In this document: piece by piece, positions 16,730-25,717 of the stretch
Numbering within the stretch: the first letter of the stretch is position 1
Layout of the letters: each line of letters begins with the position of its first letter
NCBI GenBank assembly: GCA_050123275.1
Contig: JASFHK010000001.1
Span: 186,001 to 250,000, forward strand
From: E44-bin88 sp050123275
Lineage (GTDB): Bacteria > Chloroflexota > Dehalococcoidia > Dehalococcoidales > BS750m-G39
Direction: 5' to 3'
Length of the DNA stretch: 64,000 bases
Made by a program: the position numbers and the translations under genes
Notes under the pieces: generated by a model
Database searches by the model: none
What the model was told of the DNA's origin: nothing
The model's input: only the letters and a program-made list of their open reading frames with translations

Positions 16730-16746
16730 AGCGCGGCTTTAGCCCT
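16722..16746 (+). other. Hairpin across the purF stop codon
   Basis: AGGGTTAAAGC-GCG-GCTTTAGCCCT forms an 11-bp stem with one G-T pair and a three-base loop. It is followed by CTTGACA rather than a T run, so it is a weak terminator at best; it could limit read-through or protect the purF message before the purM promoter. Confidence 0.5.
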
Positions 16747-16747
16747 C

Positions 16748-16776
16748 TTGACACTAGGACTTGAATCCATTATTAA
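16748..16776 (+). promoter_or_regulatory. Promoter of purM
   Basis: Perfect TTGACA (16748-16753), 17-base spacer, TATTAA (16771-16776), followed 25 bases later by AGGGAGGT. Confidence 0.65.
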
Positions 16777-16815
16777 TAGCTGGTATCCGACTACTTATTC
16801 AGGGAGGTAGGGCCG

Positions 16816-17820
16816 ATTAAGGAAAGCTACGCTAAAGCCGGCGTCGATATCGACGCCAAGAACGTTTCCAACCGTCTGGTCGGCGAGCTGGTCAGCGCCA
16901 CCCACCGCCCCGAGGTGCTCAGCGACGCCGGATTTTTCAGCGGCATGTTCGAGTTCAAGGGCTACAAAAAGCCCGTGCTCGCTTCCAGCACCGACTCGGT
17001 GGGCACCAAAATCAAGCTGGCCGTGGCGATGGGTGTTTACGACAGCGTCGGTGCGGATATCGTCAACCACTGCGTCAACGATATCTTCACCTGCGGCGCC
17101 AAACCGCTGTTCTTCCTCGACTACATCGGCATCGGCAAGCTTCAGCCGGAAAGGGTGACGGCTATCGTGGGCGGTGTGGCCAAGGCCTGCCGCGATATCG
17201 GTTGCTCGCTCGTCGGTGGGGAAACGGCGGAGATGCCCGACATCTACGGCGGCGACGACTTCGACCTGGCCGGTTTCATCGTCGGAGTGGTGGAAAAGGA
17301 TAAGATAATCGCGGGCAAGAACATTGCCGCCGGCGACGCTATTATCGGGCTGCCCTCCAACGGGCTGCATACCAACGGCTACACGCTGGCGCGCAAGATT
17401 TTCGGCGACACTAAGGCCACCCTTGAGAAGAAGTACCCGGGGCTGGACAAGCCCGTCGGCGCCGCCTTGCTGGAGACTCATATCTGTTACTACAATCAGC
17501 TATCACCGCTGCTGCCTTTAATCAGGGGCATGGCCCACATCACCGGCGGCGGCTTAATCGATAACGTGCCCCGCGTCTTGCCCGAAGGGCTGGCGGCGAA
17601 ATTCGATAGCAAAAGCTGGTCGGTGCCGCCCATCTTCGAGCTTATCCAGAAGCAGGGCAATGTCGACCGCGAGGAAATGTACCACGTCTTTAACATGGGT
17701 ATCGGCATGGTCGTCATCTGCGCCGCCGATAGCGTTGGCAAAATCACCAAAGCATTGCCCGAAGCCAGCGTTATCGGCGAGATTATAAAGCAAAAAGAGT
17801 CGAAGGTTATTATAGACTAG
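16816..17820 (+). CDS. purM: Phosphoribosylformylglycinamidine cyclo-ligase, ATT start
   Basis: AIR synthetase, which closes the imidazole ring in purine synthesis. The N-terminus (I)KESYAKAGVDIDA.N matches the family start exactly, and the only in-frame initiator at the right place is ATT at 16816, eight bases after AGGGAGGT; the first ATG (16915) would remove about 33 conserved residues. The core shows SSTDSVGTKIKLA and GGETAEMPDIY. 334 residues, normal length. A 16-base gap leads to the next purine gene. Confidence 0.92.
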   Translation: MKESYAKAGVDIDAKNVSNRLVGELVSATHRPEVLSDAGFFSGMFEFKGYKKPVLASSTDSVGTKIKLAVAMGVYDSVGADIVNHCVNDIFTCGAKPLFFLDYIGIGKLQPERVTAIVGGVAKACRDIGCSLVGGETAEMPDIYGGDDFDLAGFIVGVVEKDKIIAGKNIAAGDAIIGLPSNGLHTNGYTLARKIFGDTKATLEKKYPGLDKPVGAALLETHICYYNQLSPLLPLIRGMAHITGGGLIDNVPRVLPEGLAAKFDSKSWSVPPIFELIQKQGNVDREEMYHVFNMGIGMVVICAADSVGKITKALPEASVIGEIIKQKESKVIID

Positions 17821-17835
17821 GAGGTAAGTGTAAAA

Positions 17836-18939
17836 ATGGCTGTACCCAAGGAAATGAAGGTAACGTTTAAATTCGATGACGGGACTAGCAAGGAGGTCGC
17901 CTACAAGCTCAACCCGCTCCGCAGCGGCGATAATCCCCACCAGGCGGGCTTCGTCGGCGAGCCGGGCGATTCTTATCGGGAACTAATCGAGGGGCGCGGT
18001 ATGGGTTTTACCAACCACCTCGACCTTAGCAGTTACGCGGTGGCTGACGAAATCAGCCGGACGATGAAATTCCTGAAAGACCCGCGCACCGAAGTGGTGG
18101 TAATCAACAAGCACACCAACCCGGCCGTCTTTGCGGCGCGTACCAGCCAGGTCGACGCCCTCGCTGCCGCCATCCCCAGCGACCCCAAATCCCCCTTCGG
18201 CGGCATCATGGCCACGTCGACCAAGCTTACCGCCGCCACCGCCGACTACCTCGTCGAGAAGAACAAGGCGGAGAGGTTCGTGCTCGATGTCCTTTGCGCC
18301 CCCGGTTTCGAGGCCGGTTGCGTCGAAAAGCTGGGTGGGGTGATGAAAAACCTGCGCGTTATTGACGTTTCCCCGCTGGACAGCTTCGATAAAATCAACG
18401 CCGGCGTCTTCGGATACAACATGAAATGGACCATCGGCAACAAGCCGGTTATCACCGGAGTGGACGGCCTGTCGTTCTTCAACACCAAGTACGGTATGGA
18501 GGTCTTGAGCAAACGCCAGCCTACCGACGACGAGATGAAGGACGCCTATATTTCCTGGATCGGCACCAAGGCGGTTCAGTCCAACTCCTTCGCCTTCGTC
18601 AACGACGCCGTGTTGCTGGCGCAGTGCGGGGGACAGACCAACCGTGAAGACTCGGCCAAGTTCGCCGCGGAACGCGCCGCCGAATTCAAGGTGTCGCTGA
18701 AAGGCTCGGCGGCGGCCACCGATTCGTTTATTTTCAACCGTCAGGCCATCGATTTGCTGCACGAAGTGGGCGTGACCACGGTGGTGCACCCCACCCGCAA
18801 GCTGCTCACCACCGGCAGCCTGAAACCGGACGAGGAAATTATCCGGGCGGTGGACGAGTTCGACATGATAATGATTCGCCCCTACCTGGTGGGCGACGAC
18901 GGGCAGCAAAAAGCCTGGCGCGTTTTCCGGCATCTGTAA
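17836..18939 (+). CDS. Stand-alone AICAR formyltransferase
   Basis: A 367-residue protein corresponding to the C-terminal formyltransferase domain of PurH: LRSGDNPHQ (28-36), catalytic Lys92-His93 in NKHTNP, PFGGIMA and a C-terminal IMIRPYLVGDDGQQ. The N-terminal MGS-like cyclohydrolase domain of PurH is absent; the next gene supplies that activity. It would transfer the formyl group from 10-formyltetrahydrofolate to AICAR. AGGAGG ribosome binding site. Possibly annotated as a purH-like protein elsewhere. Confidence 0.88.
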   Translation: MAVPKEMKVTFKFDDGTSKEVAYKLNPLRSGDNPHQAGFVGEPGDSYRELIEGRGMGFTNHLDLSSYAVADEISRTMKFLKDPRTEVVVINKHTNPAVFAARTSQVDALAAAIPSDPKSPFGGIMATSTKLTAATADYLVEKNKAERFVLDVLCAPGFEAGCVEKLGGVMKNLRVIDVSPLDSFDKINAGVFGYNMKWTIGNKPVITGVDGLSFFNTKYGMEVLSKRQPTDDEMKDAYISWIGTKAVQSNSFAFVNDAVLLAQCGGQTNREDSAKFAAERAAEFKVSLKGSAAATDSFIFNRQAIDLLHEVGVTTVVHPTRKLLTTGSLKPDEEIIRAVDEFDMIMIRPYLVGDDGQQKAWRVFRHL

Positions 18940-18963
18940 TCCAGCATCGAGGAAGGAGAATTA

Positions 18964-19668
18964 ATGACTAATCCCAGCGGACCATACCCCGGACGACAGT
19001 TATTTCTCGGCCTGACGGCGGACCAAAAGCCCTGTCTGGCCTATCTCGTCACCGGCCGCAGCGCCGCCAGCCGCGAGCGTAAAGCGGTGCCGGTGGACAA
19101 CACGATACGCATCGGGCCTTTGGGGGATACCCCCTACGACCCGCTGCGCCACTACCCCGGCCTGAAATACGATAACGCCAGCGGCGTCATCGCGGTGAGC
19201 AACGGCATCCAGACCGAGGCGGTATACGAGACCTACCGATTACTATTTAACGTGGGTACCGCCGCTACCAAGGACTTCATGGAGAAGATAATGGAGGGGG
19301 CCGAAGCCGAGCCGGACAGCCTCCACACGCCCCGCATCGCCGGCGCCGTTACCGTTACCAAGGACGAGCCGGTGCTCATCGTCGGCATCAAGACCAACCT
19401 GGGCCCGGCGGCCGCCTATCAGGTGAAGCCGGTGGCGGGTAAGATGAGCGGCGTGGCCACCTACAAGGGCGATATGGAAAGCCCGGAGGCTCCCGATCCC
19501 AAGAATGCACTGACCGAGCTGAAGTGCGAGGCGGCTAACGCGCAAGACCTGGCCAGATACCTCTACGATTTGTCGGCGGCCAGCCATAACGGCGAGGATA
19601 TCCGGGTATGCGCCGTGGGCGCTGTCTACACCGGCCGGTGGGACATCGCCGTCATCAACCGGCATTAG
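18964..19668 (+). CDS. PurO-like IMP cyclohydrolase
   Basis: A 234-residue protein of the archaeal-type IMP cyclohydrolase family: GRQLFLGL...CLAYLVTGRSAASRERK at 10-40 and an NTN-hydrolase-like beta-rich body. It should close the second ring to give IMP, completing the step missing from the preceding formyltransferase. GGAAGGAG precedes the ATG, 25 bases after the previous stop, so the two are co-transcribed. Confidence 0.85.
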   Translation: MTNPSGPYPGRQLFLGLTADQKPCLAYLVTGRSAASRERKAVPVDNTIRIGPLGDTPYDPLRHYPGLKYDNASGVIAVSNGIQTEAVYETYRLLFNVGTAATKDFMEKIMEGAEAEPDSLHTPRIAGAVTVTKDEPVLIVGIKTNLGPAAAYQVKPVAGKMSGVATYKGDMESPEAPDPKNALTELKCEAANAQDLARYLYDLSAASHNGEDIRVCAVGAVYTGRWDIAVINRH

Positions 19669-19673
19669 CTTTA

Positions 19674-19702
19674 TTGGTTTGATTTCATAATGGTGCTACA
19701 AT
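19674..19702 (+). promoter_or_regulatory. Probable promoter of the NAD-salvage fusion gene
   Basis: TTGGTT (19674-19679), 17-base spacer, TACAAT (19697-19702), about 50 bases before the TTG start. Confidence 0.45.
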
Positions 19703-19754
19703 AGGAAAAAGTGCTTACTGAATCCGTTTCGGATTTACCGAGAGGGAAAAGGCT

Positions 19755-21284
19755 TTGGCTAACGCAGTAATAGTTTCCGATATGTTGCGGGGATTCATGG
19801 AGGAGGGCCATCCCCTCTATTGCGGGGAGAGCGCCCGGCGCATTATCCCCAATATCCGGCGCCTGCTTCAGGACGAGCTGGCCAAAGGCTCGGCTGTCTT
19901 TTTCCTCTGCGACCGGCACGCCCCCGACGACCCCGAGTTCGAGATGTTCCCCCCGCACGCCGTCGAGGGTACCGCCGAGGCCGAGGTCATCCCCGAGCTG
20001 GCTGATTTCAAGGGCGAAATAATCCCCAAGAAGACCTACAGCTCCTTTTACGGCACTCCCTTAGAAGAGAAGCTGGCGAAGCTGAAGCCGGAAAAAGTAA
20101 TCGTCTGCGGCGTTTGCACCCACATCTGCGTGCTCTACGCCGTCTCCGACGCCCGCCTCCGCGGCTACGAGGTCGAGGTGCCCGTCGACTGTGTGGCTTC
20201 CTTCGACGAAAAGGACCACCGCTTCGGCCTGGACTATATCGCCAACACGCTGGGGGCTAAATTAACCCATCCGGCGACCAAACGCATCAAACCGCCCAAG
20301 TTCGAGCCGTCGGCGGACGTTCTCTCCGGAGAGACGGCCGACATCTACTTCGCCCGCACCGTGGAGATAATGCGCCAGGAAAAGCTCAACCCGGTGGCAA
20401 CCATGGAGTTTTTCGCCAGCCGGGCGGGCGTCCTCTGCGGCATGGAAGAGGTCATGGCCCTGCTCAACAAGGTTTTAGCTAAAGATAAAAGCGAGGTCTG
20501 GGCGCTGGCCGAGGGCGACGCCATGGCCGAGCGCGAGGTGGTGCTGCGCATCACCGCCCCCTACCAGAGCTACGGACTTTACGAGACGGCCATCGACGGC
20601 ATCTTAGCCCACTGCAGCGGCTGGGCGACGGCTGCCCGACAGTGCGTCGAGGCCGCGGGGGGCATCCCCGTGGTCAGCTTCGGCGCCCGCCACGTCTATC
20701 CGGCGGTAGCGGGCGTCATGGACTACGCGGCGATTGTCGGCGGCTGCACCGGCTGCTCCAGCATCGCTGGCGCCAAGCTGGCCGGCGTCGAGGCTTCGGG
20801 GACGATACCTCACGCCCTCATCCTGGTCATGGGCGATACCGTCGAGGCCACCAGGGCCTTCGATAAATATATGCCCAAATCGGTACCCCGCGTCGCCCTG
20901 GTGGACACCTTCAAGGACGAAGCCGAAGAGGCGGTGCGGGTAGCCCAGGCCATGGGCGACAGCCTCACCAGCGTGCGTCTCGACACCCCCGCCGAGCGGG
21001 GGCGGGTTACCCCGGGACTGGTCAAAGAGGTCAGGGCGCGGCTGGACATGGCCGGCTACAAGAAGGTAAAGATTTTCGTCAGCGGCGGCATCAGCGTGGA
21101 GCGCATCGGCTATTTCATCGAATCCGGGGCGCCCGTTGATGCCTTCGGCGTGGGCAGCTATATCAGCGCCGCCAAACCAATCGACTTTACCGCCGACCTC
21201 CACGAGGTGGACGGCAAGCCCATCGCCAAGCGGGGCCGCATCCCCGGCATTACCGCCAACCCCTGTCTCAAACGCGTGGTTTAG
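19755..21284 (+). CDS. Nicotinamidase-nicotinate phosphoribosyltransferase fusion
   Basis: A 509-residue two-domain protein. Residues 1-180 form an isochorismatase-like nicotinamidase with the expected Asp9, Lys92 (IIPKKTYSSF) and Cys125 (GVCTHICV). Residues about 205-509 form a nicotinate phosphoribosyltransferase (MEFFASRAGV, GLYETAIDGILAHCSG, SFGARHV, GGCTGCSS, FVSGGIS). Together they would turn nicotinamide into nicotinate mononucleotide in one polypeptide, the start of the Preiss-Handler NAD salvage route. TTG start behind AGAGGGAAAAGG. Both halves look intact. Confidence 0.9.
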   Translation: MANAVIVSDMLRGFMEEGHPLYCGESARRIIPNIRRLLQDELAKGSAVFFLCDRHAPDDPEFEMFPPHAVEGTAEAEVIPELADFKGEIIPKKTYSSFYGTPLEEKLAKLKPEKVIVCGVCTHICVLYAVSDARLRGYEVEVPVDCVASFDEKDHRFGLDYIANTLGAKLTHPATKRIKPPKFEPSADVLSGETADIYFARTVEIMRQEKLNPVATMEFFASRAGVLCGMEEVMALLNKVLAKDKSEVWALAEGDAMAEREVVLRITAPYQSYGLYETAIDGILAHCSGWATAARQCVEAAGGIPVVSFGARHVYPAVAGVMDYAAIVGGCTGCSSIAGAKLAGVEASGTIPHALILVMGDTVEATRAFDKYMPKSVPRVALVDTFKDEAEEAVRVAQAMGDSLTSVRLDTPAERGRVTPGLVKEVRARLDMAGYKKVKIFVSGGISVERIGYFIESGAPVDAFGVGSYISAAKPIDFTADLHEVDGKPIAKRGRIPGITANPCLKRVV

Positions 21285-21298
21285 CCAGGAGAAGATTA

Positions 21299-22117
21299 AT
21301 GCTCGAATACATGCAGGCCTTTTTCCGGTCCTTCTTTTACGTGCCCAACCTCTACTGGTACCACGGGATTATCGCCGTGGCGCTCGCCTTCGCCTTCGGC
21401 GCCGCCTGGTTCGGCGCCTACTGGACGCCGATACTGAAGAAGCGCTGGGCCTGGGCCGTTCTCGTCGTCAGCGCTTTTTTGACCCTGCTGGCGATTACTT
21501 TCGTCCAGATTCCGTTGCAGTGGTGGGTAAGCGAGCTTATCAACCATTCCTGCAGCGAGACGACTATCATCGACTGGTTTTTGCTGCTGGGCGTACCCAC
21601 CGTGCTCATCAGCGGGCTGGTGCAGGAGGGGGCCAAGCTGGTGCCGGTGGTCTTTTACTGGTGGCGTAAGGGGCGTAGCATTACTCCCCGCACCGGGCTA
21701 ATCGTCGGGGCGGTAGCGGGGCTCGGTTTCGGCGTTTTCGAGGCAATCTGGGTGCATAACAGCCTTCTGGCCGCGGGCTGGAACTGGGGGCTGGTGGGCA
21801 GCGAGGGCGTGGTGGCGCTTTCCGAGTTCTGGGGGCGCTTTTTTGCCGTCGCCTTTCACATCGGCGCCAGCGCTTTAGCCGGTTACGGTTTGGCCAGGGG
21901 GTGGGGCTGGCAGTTCTACCTTATCGCTTCCGGATTACACGCCCTGGCGAACTACAGCGTCATTATCTTCAGCGCCGGCTATTTCGGCGCGGTCGGCCTG
22001 CATATCTACTTCGCCGTAGTGGCGGCGCTGGTGACGGCGGCGGCGCTCTGGCTGCGCTGGTGTAAAACCGGGGAAGAGCCTATTTCGCCTCAAATTTCAG
22101 GCGCAGCACCCGATTAG
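21299..22117 (+). CDS. PrsW-like intramembrane protease homologue
   Basis: A 272-residue protein with about seven or eight membrane helices. Conserved-looking polar residues inside helices are QEGAKLVPV (about 109-117), GFGVFEAIW (about 140-148), FHIGAS (about 181-186) and LHALANYS (about 214-221), the spacing of PrsW/CAAX-type intramembrane peptidases (Glu-Glu-His-His). The first motif has QEGAK instead of EExxK. AGGAGAAG sits before the ATG. Its last 38 bases overlap the end of tilS on the other strand. Confidence 0.7.
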   Translation: MLEYMQAFFRSFFYVPNLYWYHGIIAVALAFAFGAAWFGAYWTPILKKRWAWAVLVVSAFLTLLAITFVQIPLQWWVSELINHSCSETTIIDWFLLLGVPTVLISGLVQEGAKLVPVVFYWWRKGRSITPRTGLIVGAVAGLGFGVFEAIWVHNSLLAAGWNWGLVGSEGVVALSEFWGRFFAVAFHIGASALAGYGLARGWGWQFYLIASGLHALANYSVIIFSAGYFGAVGLHIYFAVVAALVTAAALWLRWCKTGEEPISPQISGAAPD

Positions 22118-23498
22118 TGTCGCTATCTACCTTGACCCTCTCGTCGAGGCGCCAGCCGACTACCCAGAGGATTTGCTCTTTTGAGCAGACCAGCGGCACC
22201 CGTTCCCGCCACGCCTGGGGAATCTTGGCGTCAATCATGAACTCGCCCAGCTTCTTGGCTTGGGGCAGCCCCAGCGGCTGGAACCGGTCGCCTCTTTGGC
22301 GCGCCCTTACCGTTAGCTCCCGGCCGCTTTTGTCCGCGTCCAGATAGGTGGTGTAGTCGCCTGCCTCGCCCGTCTCTTCCCGTGTCACCATAGCCGCCTC
22401 GACTTTCCAGCCGGGAATCAGCGTTTCGCCGGGTACTTTGAGCCGGAACTCGCCCTTTAGCTCGGGGAGGGGAGTAAAGGCATCCGGGTCGCGGCCGAGC
22501 AAATAACGGTCGTATTCCACGGCGAAGACCAGGCCGCCGGGCAGGTCGAGCCGTTTCCCCGCCGGCTTTTCCGCTAGCGACAGCATCTCCTCGATGTGGC
22601 GCATCTCGACGTCCTTGGCGCTGCCCAGCAGCTTCTCTACCGCCGCCCGCAGCAGGTAGCGCTGCAAAGAGGGAGGAAATTTCTCGAATTCAGCTTTGTT
22701 AAGAATGAGGCTGTCGCCTTCCGGCTTTATCACCTTGTCCCAGAAGCGGGCGACCACGGCGTCCAGGAAGCTGATGTCGTCGTCGGCGATGCGCCCGGTG
22801 CGGAGCAGGGCCTCGGCGATGCCGGGGTTATAGCTTTCCAGCAGGGGCATCAGCTGTTGCCGCACCCGGTTTCTTAAAGGGGAGAGGGAGAGGTTGGAGG
22901 CGTCCAGACGGGGCATTAGCTTGTGTTTCTGGCAGTAGGCTTCCGTCTCCCGATGGCTTATCTCCAAAAGCGGCCTGATTACGGTCAGGCTTTTTTTGCC
23001 CGATTGCCAGAGCGCGGACGGCTGTAAGCCCCTTAATCCCCGCGTGCCGCTGCCCCGGATGAGGTGCATTAGAATCGTCTCGATGTGGTCGTCTTTAGTG
23101 TGCCCCGCCGCCGTCTTTGAGGCGCCGACGGCTTCGGCCACCTCGGCCAGGAAGCCGTACCTCACCTCGCGGGCGGCTTCCTCCGGCGACAGGCGCTGTT
23201 CTTTCTGGTAAGCGGCTACATCCCGCTTTTCTATAGTGGCGGCAAGCCCCAGCTTTTCGGCCAGGGCGGCGACGTAATCGGCGTCGGCGTCGGAGGCGTT
23301 ACCCCGCAACTGGTGGTTGAGGTGGGCGACGTGCAGCTTGATTTTTAGCTCTTTTTGCAGCCCCGTCAGGATATGGAGCAGGCAGACCGAATCGGCACCG
23401 CCCGATACCGCCACCACCAGTTTCTCGCCGCTTTCCAGCAGTAAGTGCTCGCCGATAAAACCCGATACCCGTTCTGCCAGTGGTGCCCCGTTTTTCAT
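22080..23498 (-). CDS. tilS: tRNA(Ile)-lysidine synthase
   Basis: A 472-residue PP-loop ATPase that adds lysine to C34 of the CAU-anticodon isoleucine tRNA. The PP-loop SGGADS is at about 32-37, followed by HLNHQLRG (family signature), a middle TilS domain and a C-terminal domain with ADKSGRELTVRARQRGDRF.PLG. ATG 23498 is used because the frame upstream is arginine-rich and lies inside the next gene. It forms an overlapping minus-strand run with the DUF2344 gene. Confidence 0.93.
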   Translation of the reverse strand: MKNGAPLAERVSGFIGEHLLLESGEKLVVAVSGGADSVCLLHILTGLQKELKIKLHVAHLNHQLRGNASDADADYVAALAEKLGLAATIEKRDVAAYQKEQRLSPEEAAREVRYGFLAEVAEAVGASKTAAGHTKDDHIETILMHLIRGSGTRGLRGLQPSALWQSGKKSLTVIRPLLEISHRETEAYCQKHKLMPRLDASNLSLSPLRNRVRQQLMPLLESYNPGIAEALLRTGRIADDDISFLDAVVARFWDKVIKPEGDSLILNKAEFEKFPPSLQRYLLRAAVEKLLGSAKDVEMRHIEEMLSLAEKPAGKRLDLPGGLVFAVEYDRYLLGRDPDAFTPLPELKGEFRLKVPGETLIPGWKVEAAMVTREETGEAGDYTTYLDADKSGRELTVRARQRGDRFQPLGLPQAKKLGEFMIDAKIPQAWRERVPLVCSKEQILWVVGWRLDERVKVDSDTNRVLRLKFEAK

Positions 23499-23521
23499 GC
23501 CTTTTTTTACCCCTTGGGCCC

Positions 23522-24166
23522 TCAGGCCGTTTTCAGCAGCAGCTGGCTGCGGCGGATGGCGGTGGGGTGGCTGAAGCCCATGGCGGCGGCGACCTGCTCG
23601 GGACGGCCCGAGCCGCCGCTGTCGCAGCGCAGCCTCATGCCGATGGTGGCGGCGCCCTGGCGCCACTCGGTGAGCCAGAGGTCGTCGATTAGCGCCCTCA
23701 AATCATAGTTGCGGGTGCCGGTGTCCCTCTCGTGGTGCCAGGGGAACTGCTCGGCGGCCAGCAGCGACGACAGCGCCGCCTTTACCGCCGTACGGTCTTT
23801 TTCCGTGGCCAGCTCGACCTCGTACTCGGCGAAGCCCACCTGCGATTGCAGCGAGGGCAGTGTCGGCGCCACCGAAAAGACCTGCTTGATTTCGATGCCT
23901 TCGGGCAGCTGCTGACTGACGGCGTCGCTGAAGAAATGGGGGGATACCCACTTGTTGCAGAATACGTCCATCAGCTCGGCCTGGCTGGTGATGCCCACCG
24001 CCAGCGGCGCCGCCAGCGACAGGCGGGGGTGGGGGCTGAATCCCTCGGTGTAAGCCAGCGGTATCCGGGCGCGGTGCAGGGCTCGCTGCCAGAGGCGCAT
24101 TATATCCAGGTGGGAAATGAACTTGATGGCTTCGCCCCGGCTGAACCTAATCCGAAGTCGTTGCAT
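23522..24166 (-). CDS. DUF2344 / TIGR03936-family radical-SAM-associated protein
   Basis: A 214-residue protein beginning MQRLRIRFSRGEAIKFISHLDIMRLWQRALHRA..P.AYTEGFSPHPRL, the hallmark of DUF2344. The usual partner is a TIGR03960 radical SAM protein in the gene upstream; here the upstream gene is a CNNM/CorC protein that overlaps it by 20 bases, so the partner must be elsewhere. Function is unproven, possibly RNA or tRNA modification given tilS downstream. Confidence 0.88.
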   Translation of the reverse strand: MQRLRIRFSRGEAIKFISHLDIMRLWQRALHRARIPLAYTEGFSPHPRLSLAAPLAVGITSQAELMDVFCNKWVSPHFFSDAVSQQLPEGIEIKQVFSVAPTLPSLQSQVGFAEYEVELATEKDRTAVKAALSSLLAAEQFPWHHERDTGTRNYDLRALIDDLWLTEWRQGAATIGMRLRCDSGGSGRPEQVAAAMGFSHPTAIRRSQLLLKTA

Positions 24167-25427
24167 GTTTTTCCTTGGTTAGGCGAATCTTCTCTATCTT
24201 CATCCCCCGCATCTCGGTGATGACTATCTTCATCTGCTTATACTTCAACCGTTCGCCTTCCTTGGGGATGTGCCCCAGCAGGTCGAGGACGAAGCCGGCT
24301 ACCGTCTCGTAGTCCTCGCTGTCGGGCAGGTTCAGCTCCATTTCTTCGTTAGCCTCGTCGACCCTCATGCCGCCGTCAATCTGGAAGGTATGCTCGTCGA
24401 TGCTCTCGTATTCCTTCTCGATTTCGGCCAGCTCGTCGCCCACGGGGCCCACGATTTCCTCCATCAGCCCGCTCAAGGATACGATGCCGGCCGTGCCGCC
24501 GAACTCGTCGACGACCACCGTCATGCGGTAATTTCCGTTCCTCATCTCGGTGAAAAGCTCGCTGACCCGTTTCGTCTCGGGGGCGAAGTAGGCCGGGCGC
24601 AGCAGCTCGTCGATGACGTCGCTGCCCTTGAGCGTCCCCCTGGCCTGGGCCATGACGATATCCTTGATGGAGAGGATGCCGATGACGTTGTCCATGTTGT
24701 CCTCGTAGACCGGGAAGCGCGACAGCGGGTTTTCGGCGTAGAGCTTGAGGAAGTCGGCTACCTTGGTGCCCTTGGTCACCCAGATTACCTCGGTGCGGGG
24801 CACCATTACCTCCAGGACGGGGCGGTTGCCGAACTCGAAGACGTTGTGTAACATTTCCGCCTCTTCCTGCTCCACCGTCCCCTCTTTGTGCCCCATCGAT
24901 ATCATGGTGCGGATTTCCTCCTCGCTGGCCAGCGATTTGGGTACCGCCTTGCCGCCGAACATGCGGCTGAAACCGGAGGCAATCCAGCTCAAAACGAAGA
25001 CGAAGGGGGCGAATATCCAGGAAAGTGCCTCGATAGGCCCGATGAAGGCCAGCGAAAGCCCCTCGGCATGGCGGGTGGCTATCGTCTTGGGGGTGGTCTC
25101 GCAGAAGATGAGGAGGACGATGGTGACCACGACGGTGGCAATGAGCACGCCCCACTGGTCTCCCCATAAACTGATGGCCAGGTAGGTGGCCAGGGCCGCC
25201 GCCGCCGTGTTGACCAGGTTGTTGCCCAGCAGGACGGTGGAGAGGAACCTTTCCGGCTTCTCCATCATCTTGGCGACGCGGCGGGCGCCTCGCACCTTGG
25301 TGTCGACCAGATGCTGCACCCTTACCTTCTGCAATGAGATAAAGGCTGTTTCCGAGCTGGAAAAGAAAGCGGATAGGACGAGGCAGACAATGAGCAGCAC
25401 CAGGTAAAGGGTTTCAATGCCTGTCAT
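24147..25427 (-). CDS. CNNM/CorC-family (HlyC) transporter-associated protein
   Basis: A 426-residue membrane protein: DUF21/CNNM domain with about four membrane segments (1-150, including SAFFSSSETAF and CETTPKTIA), a CBS pair (about 205-330, MVPRTEV...SRFPVYEDNMDNVIGI and VVVDEFGGTAGIVS) and a C-terminal CorC_HlyC domain (about 345-420). Relatives move or sense magnesium/cobalt. It leads the minus-strand run with DUF2344 and tilS. Confidence 0.92.
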   Translation of the reverse strand: MTGIETLYLVLLIVCLVLSAFFSSSETAFISLQKVRVQHLVDTKVRGARRVAKMMEKPERFLSTVLLGNNLVNTAAAALATYLAISLWGDQWGVLIATVVVTIVLLIFCETTPKTIATRHAEGLSLAFIGPIEALSWIFAPFVFVLSWIASGFSRMFGGKAVPKSLASEEEIRTMISMGHKEGTVEQEEAEMLHNVFEFGNRPVLEVMVPRTEVIWVTKGTKVADFLKLYAENPLSRFPVYEDNMDNVIGILSIKDIVMAQARGTLKGSDVIDELLRPAYFAPETKRVSELFTEMRNGNYRMTVVVDEFGGTAGIVSLSGLMEEIVGPVGDELAEIEKEYESIDEHTFQIDGGMRVDEANEEMELNLPDSEDYETVAGFVLDLLGHIPKEGERLKYKQMKIVITEMRGMKIEKIRLTKEKHATTSD

Positions 25428-25520
25428 TAGTTATCACCCCACTCTTGGTGACGAGTCACGATTATTCATCTTTTCGTCATAATATCACTGCCTGTGGAGT
25501 GTGTCAAAAGGTTTGTATCT

Positions 25521-25688
25521 CCACCCCACCCCATTTTATATCTTTTCCCGCCCGCCGTCCTTTGAGGTATAGGGGGCTACGCCCCCTAAAACCCCCAAAA
25601 TAAGAGATATATAAGGGTTTAACCCTTGTAGGGTGGGTATTGGGTGGGAAAACAATACATACGCCATTAAAGTAGGGAGGTGGGGCGG
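25521..25688. repeat. MITE-like intergenic repeat, copy C (inverted relative to A)
   Basis: This fills the 290-base gap between the CNNM gene and tsaD. Ends are CCACCCCACC and GGTGGGGCGG (terminal inverted repeat). Inside are hairpin 1 TAGGGGGC-TAC-GCCCCCTA (25570-25588), hairpin 2 AAGGGTT-T-AACCCTT (25613-25627) and GGGTGGGTATTGGGTGGG (25631-25648), a G-quadruplex-type motif identical in copy D. Confidence 0.75.
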
Positions 25689-25700
25689 CAACTGCGCCTG

Positions 25701-25709
25701 TGCTATAAT
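25701..25709 (+). promoter_or_regulatory. Extended -10 element of tsaD
   Basis: TGC plus perfect TATAAT (25704-25709), no clear -35; only eight bases precede the ATG at 25718, so the tsaD message is predicted to be leaderless. Confidence 0.55.
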
Positions 25710-25717
25710 GCAGGGAC

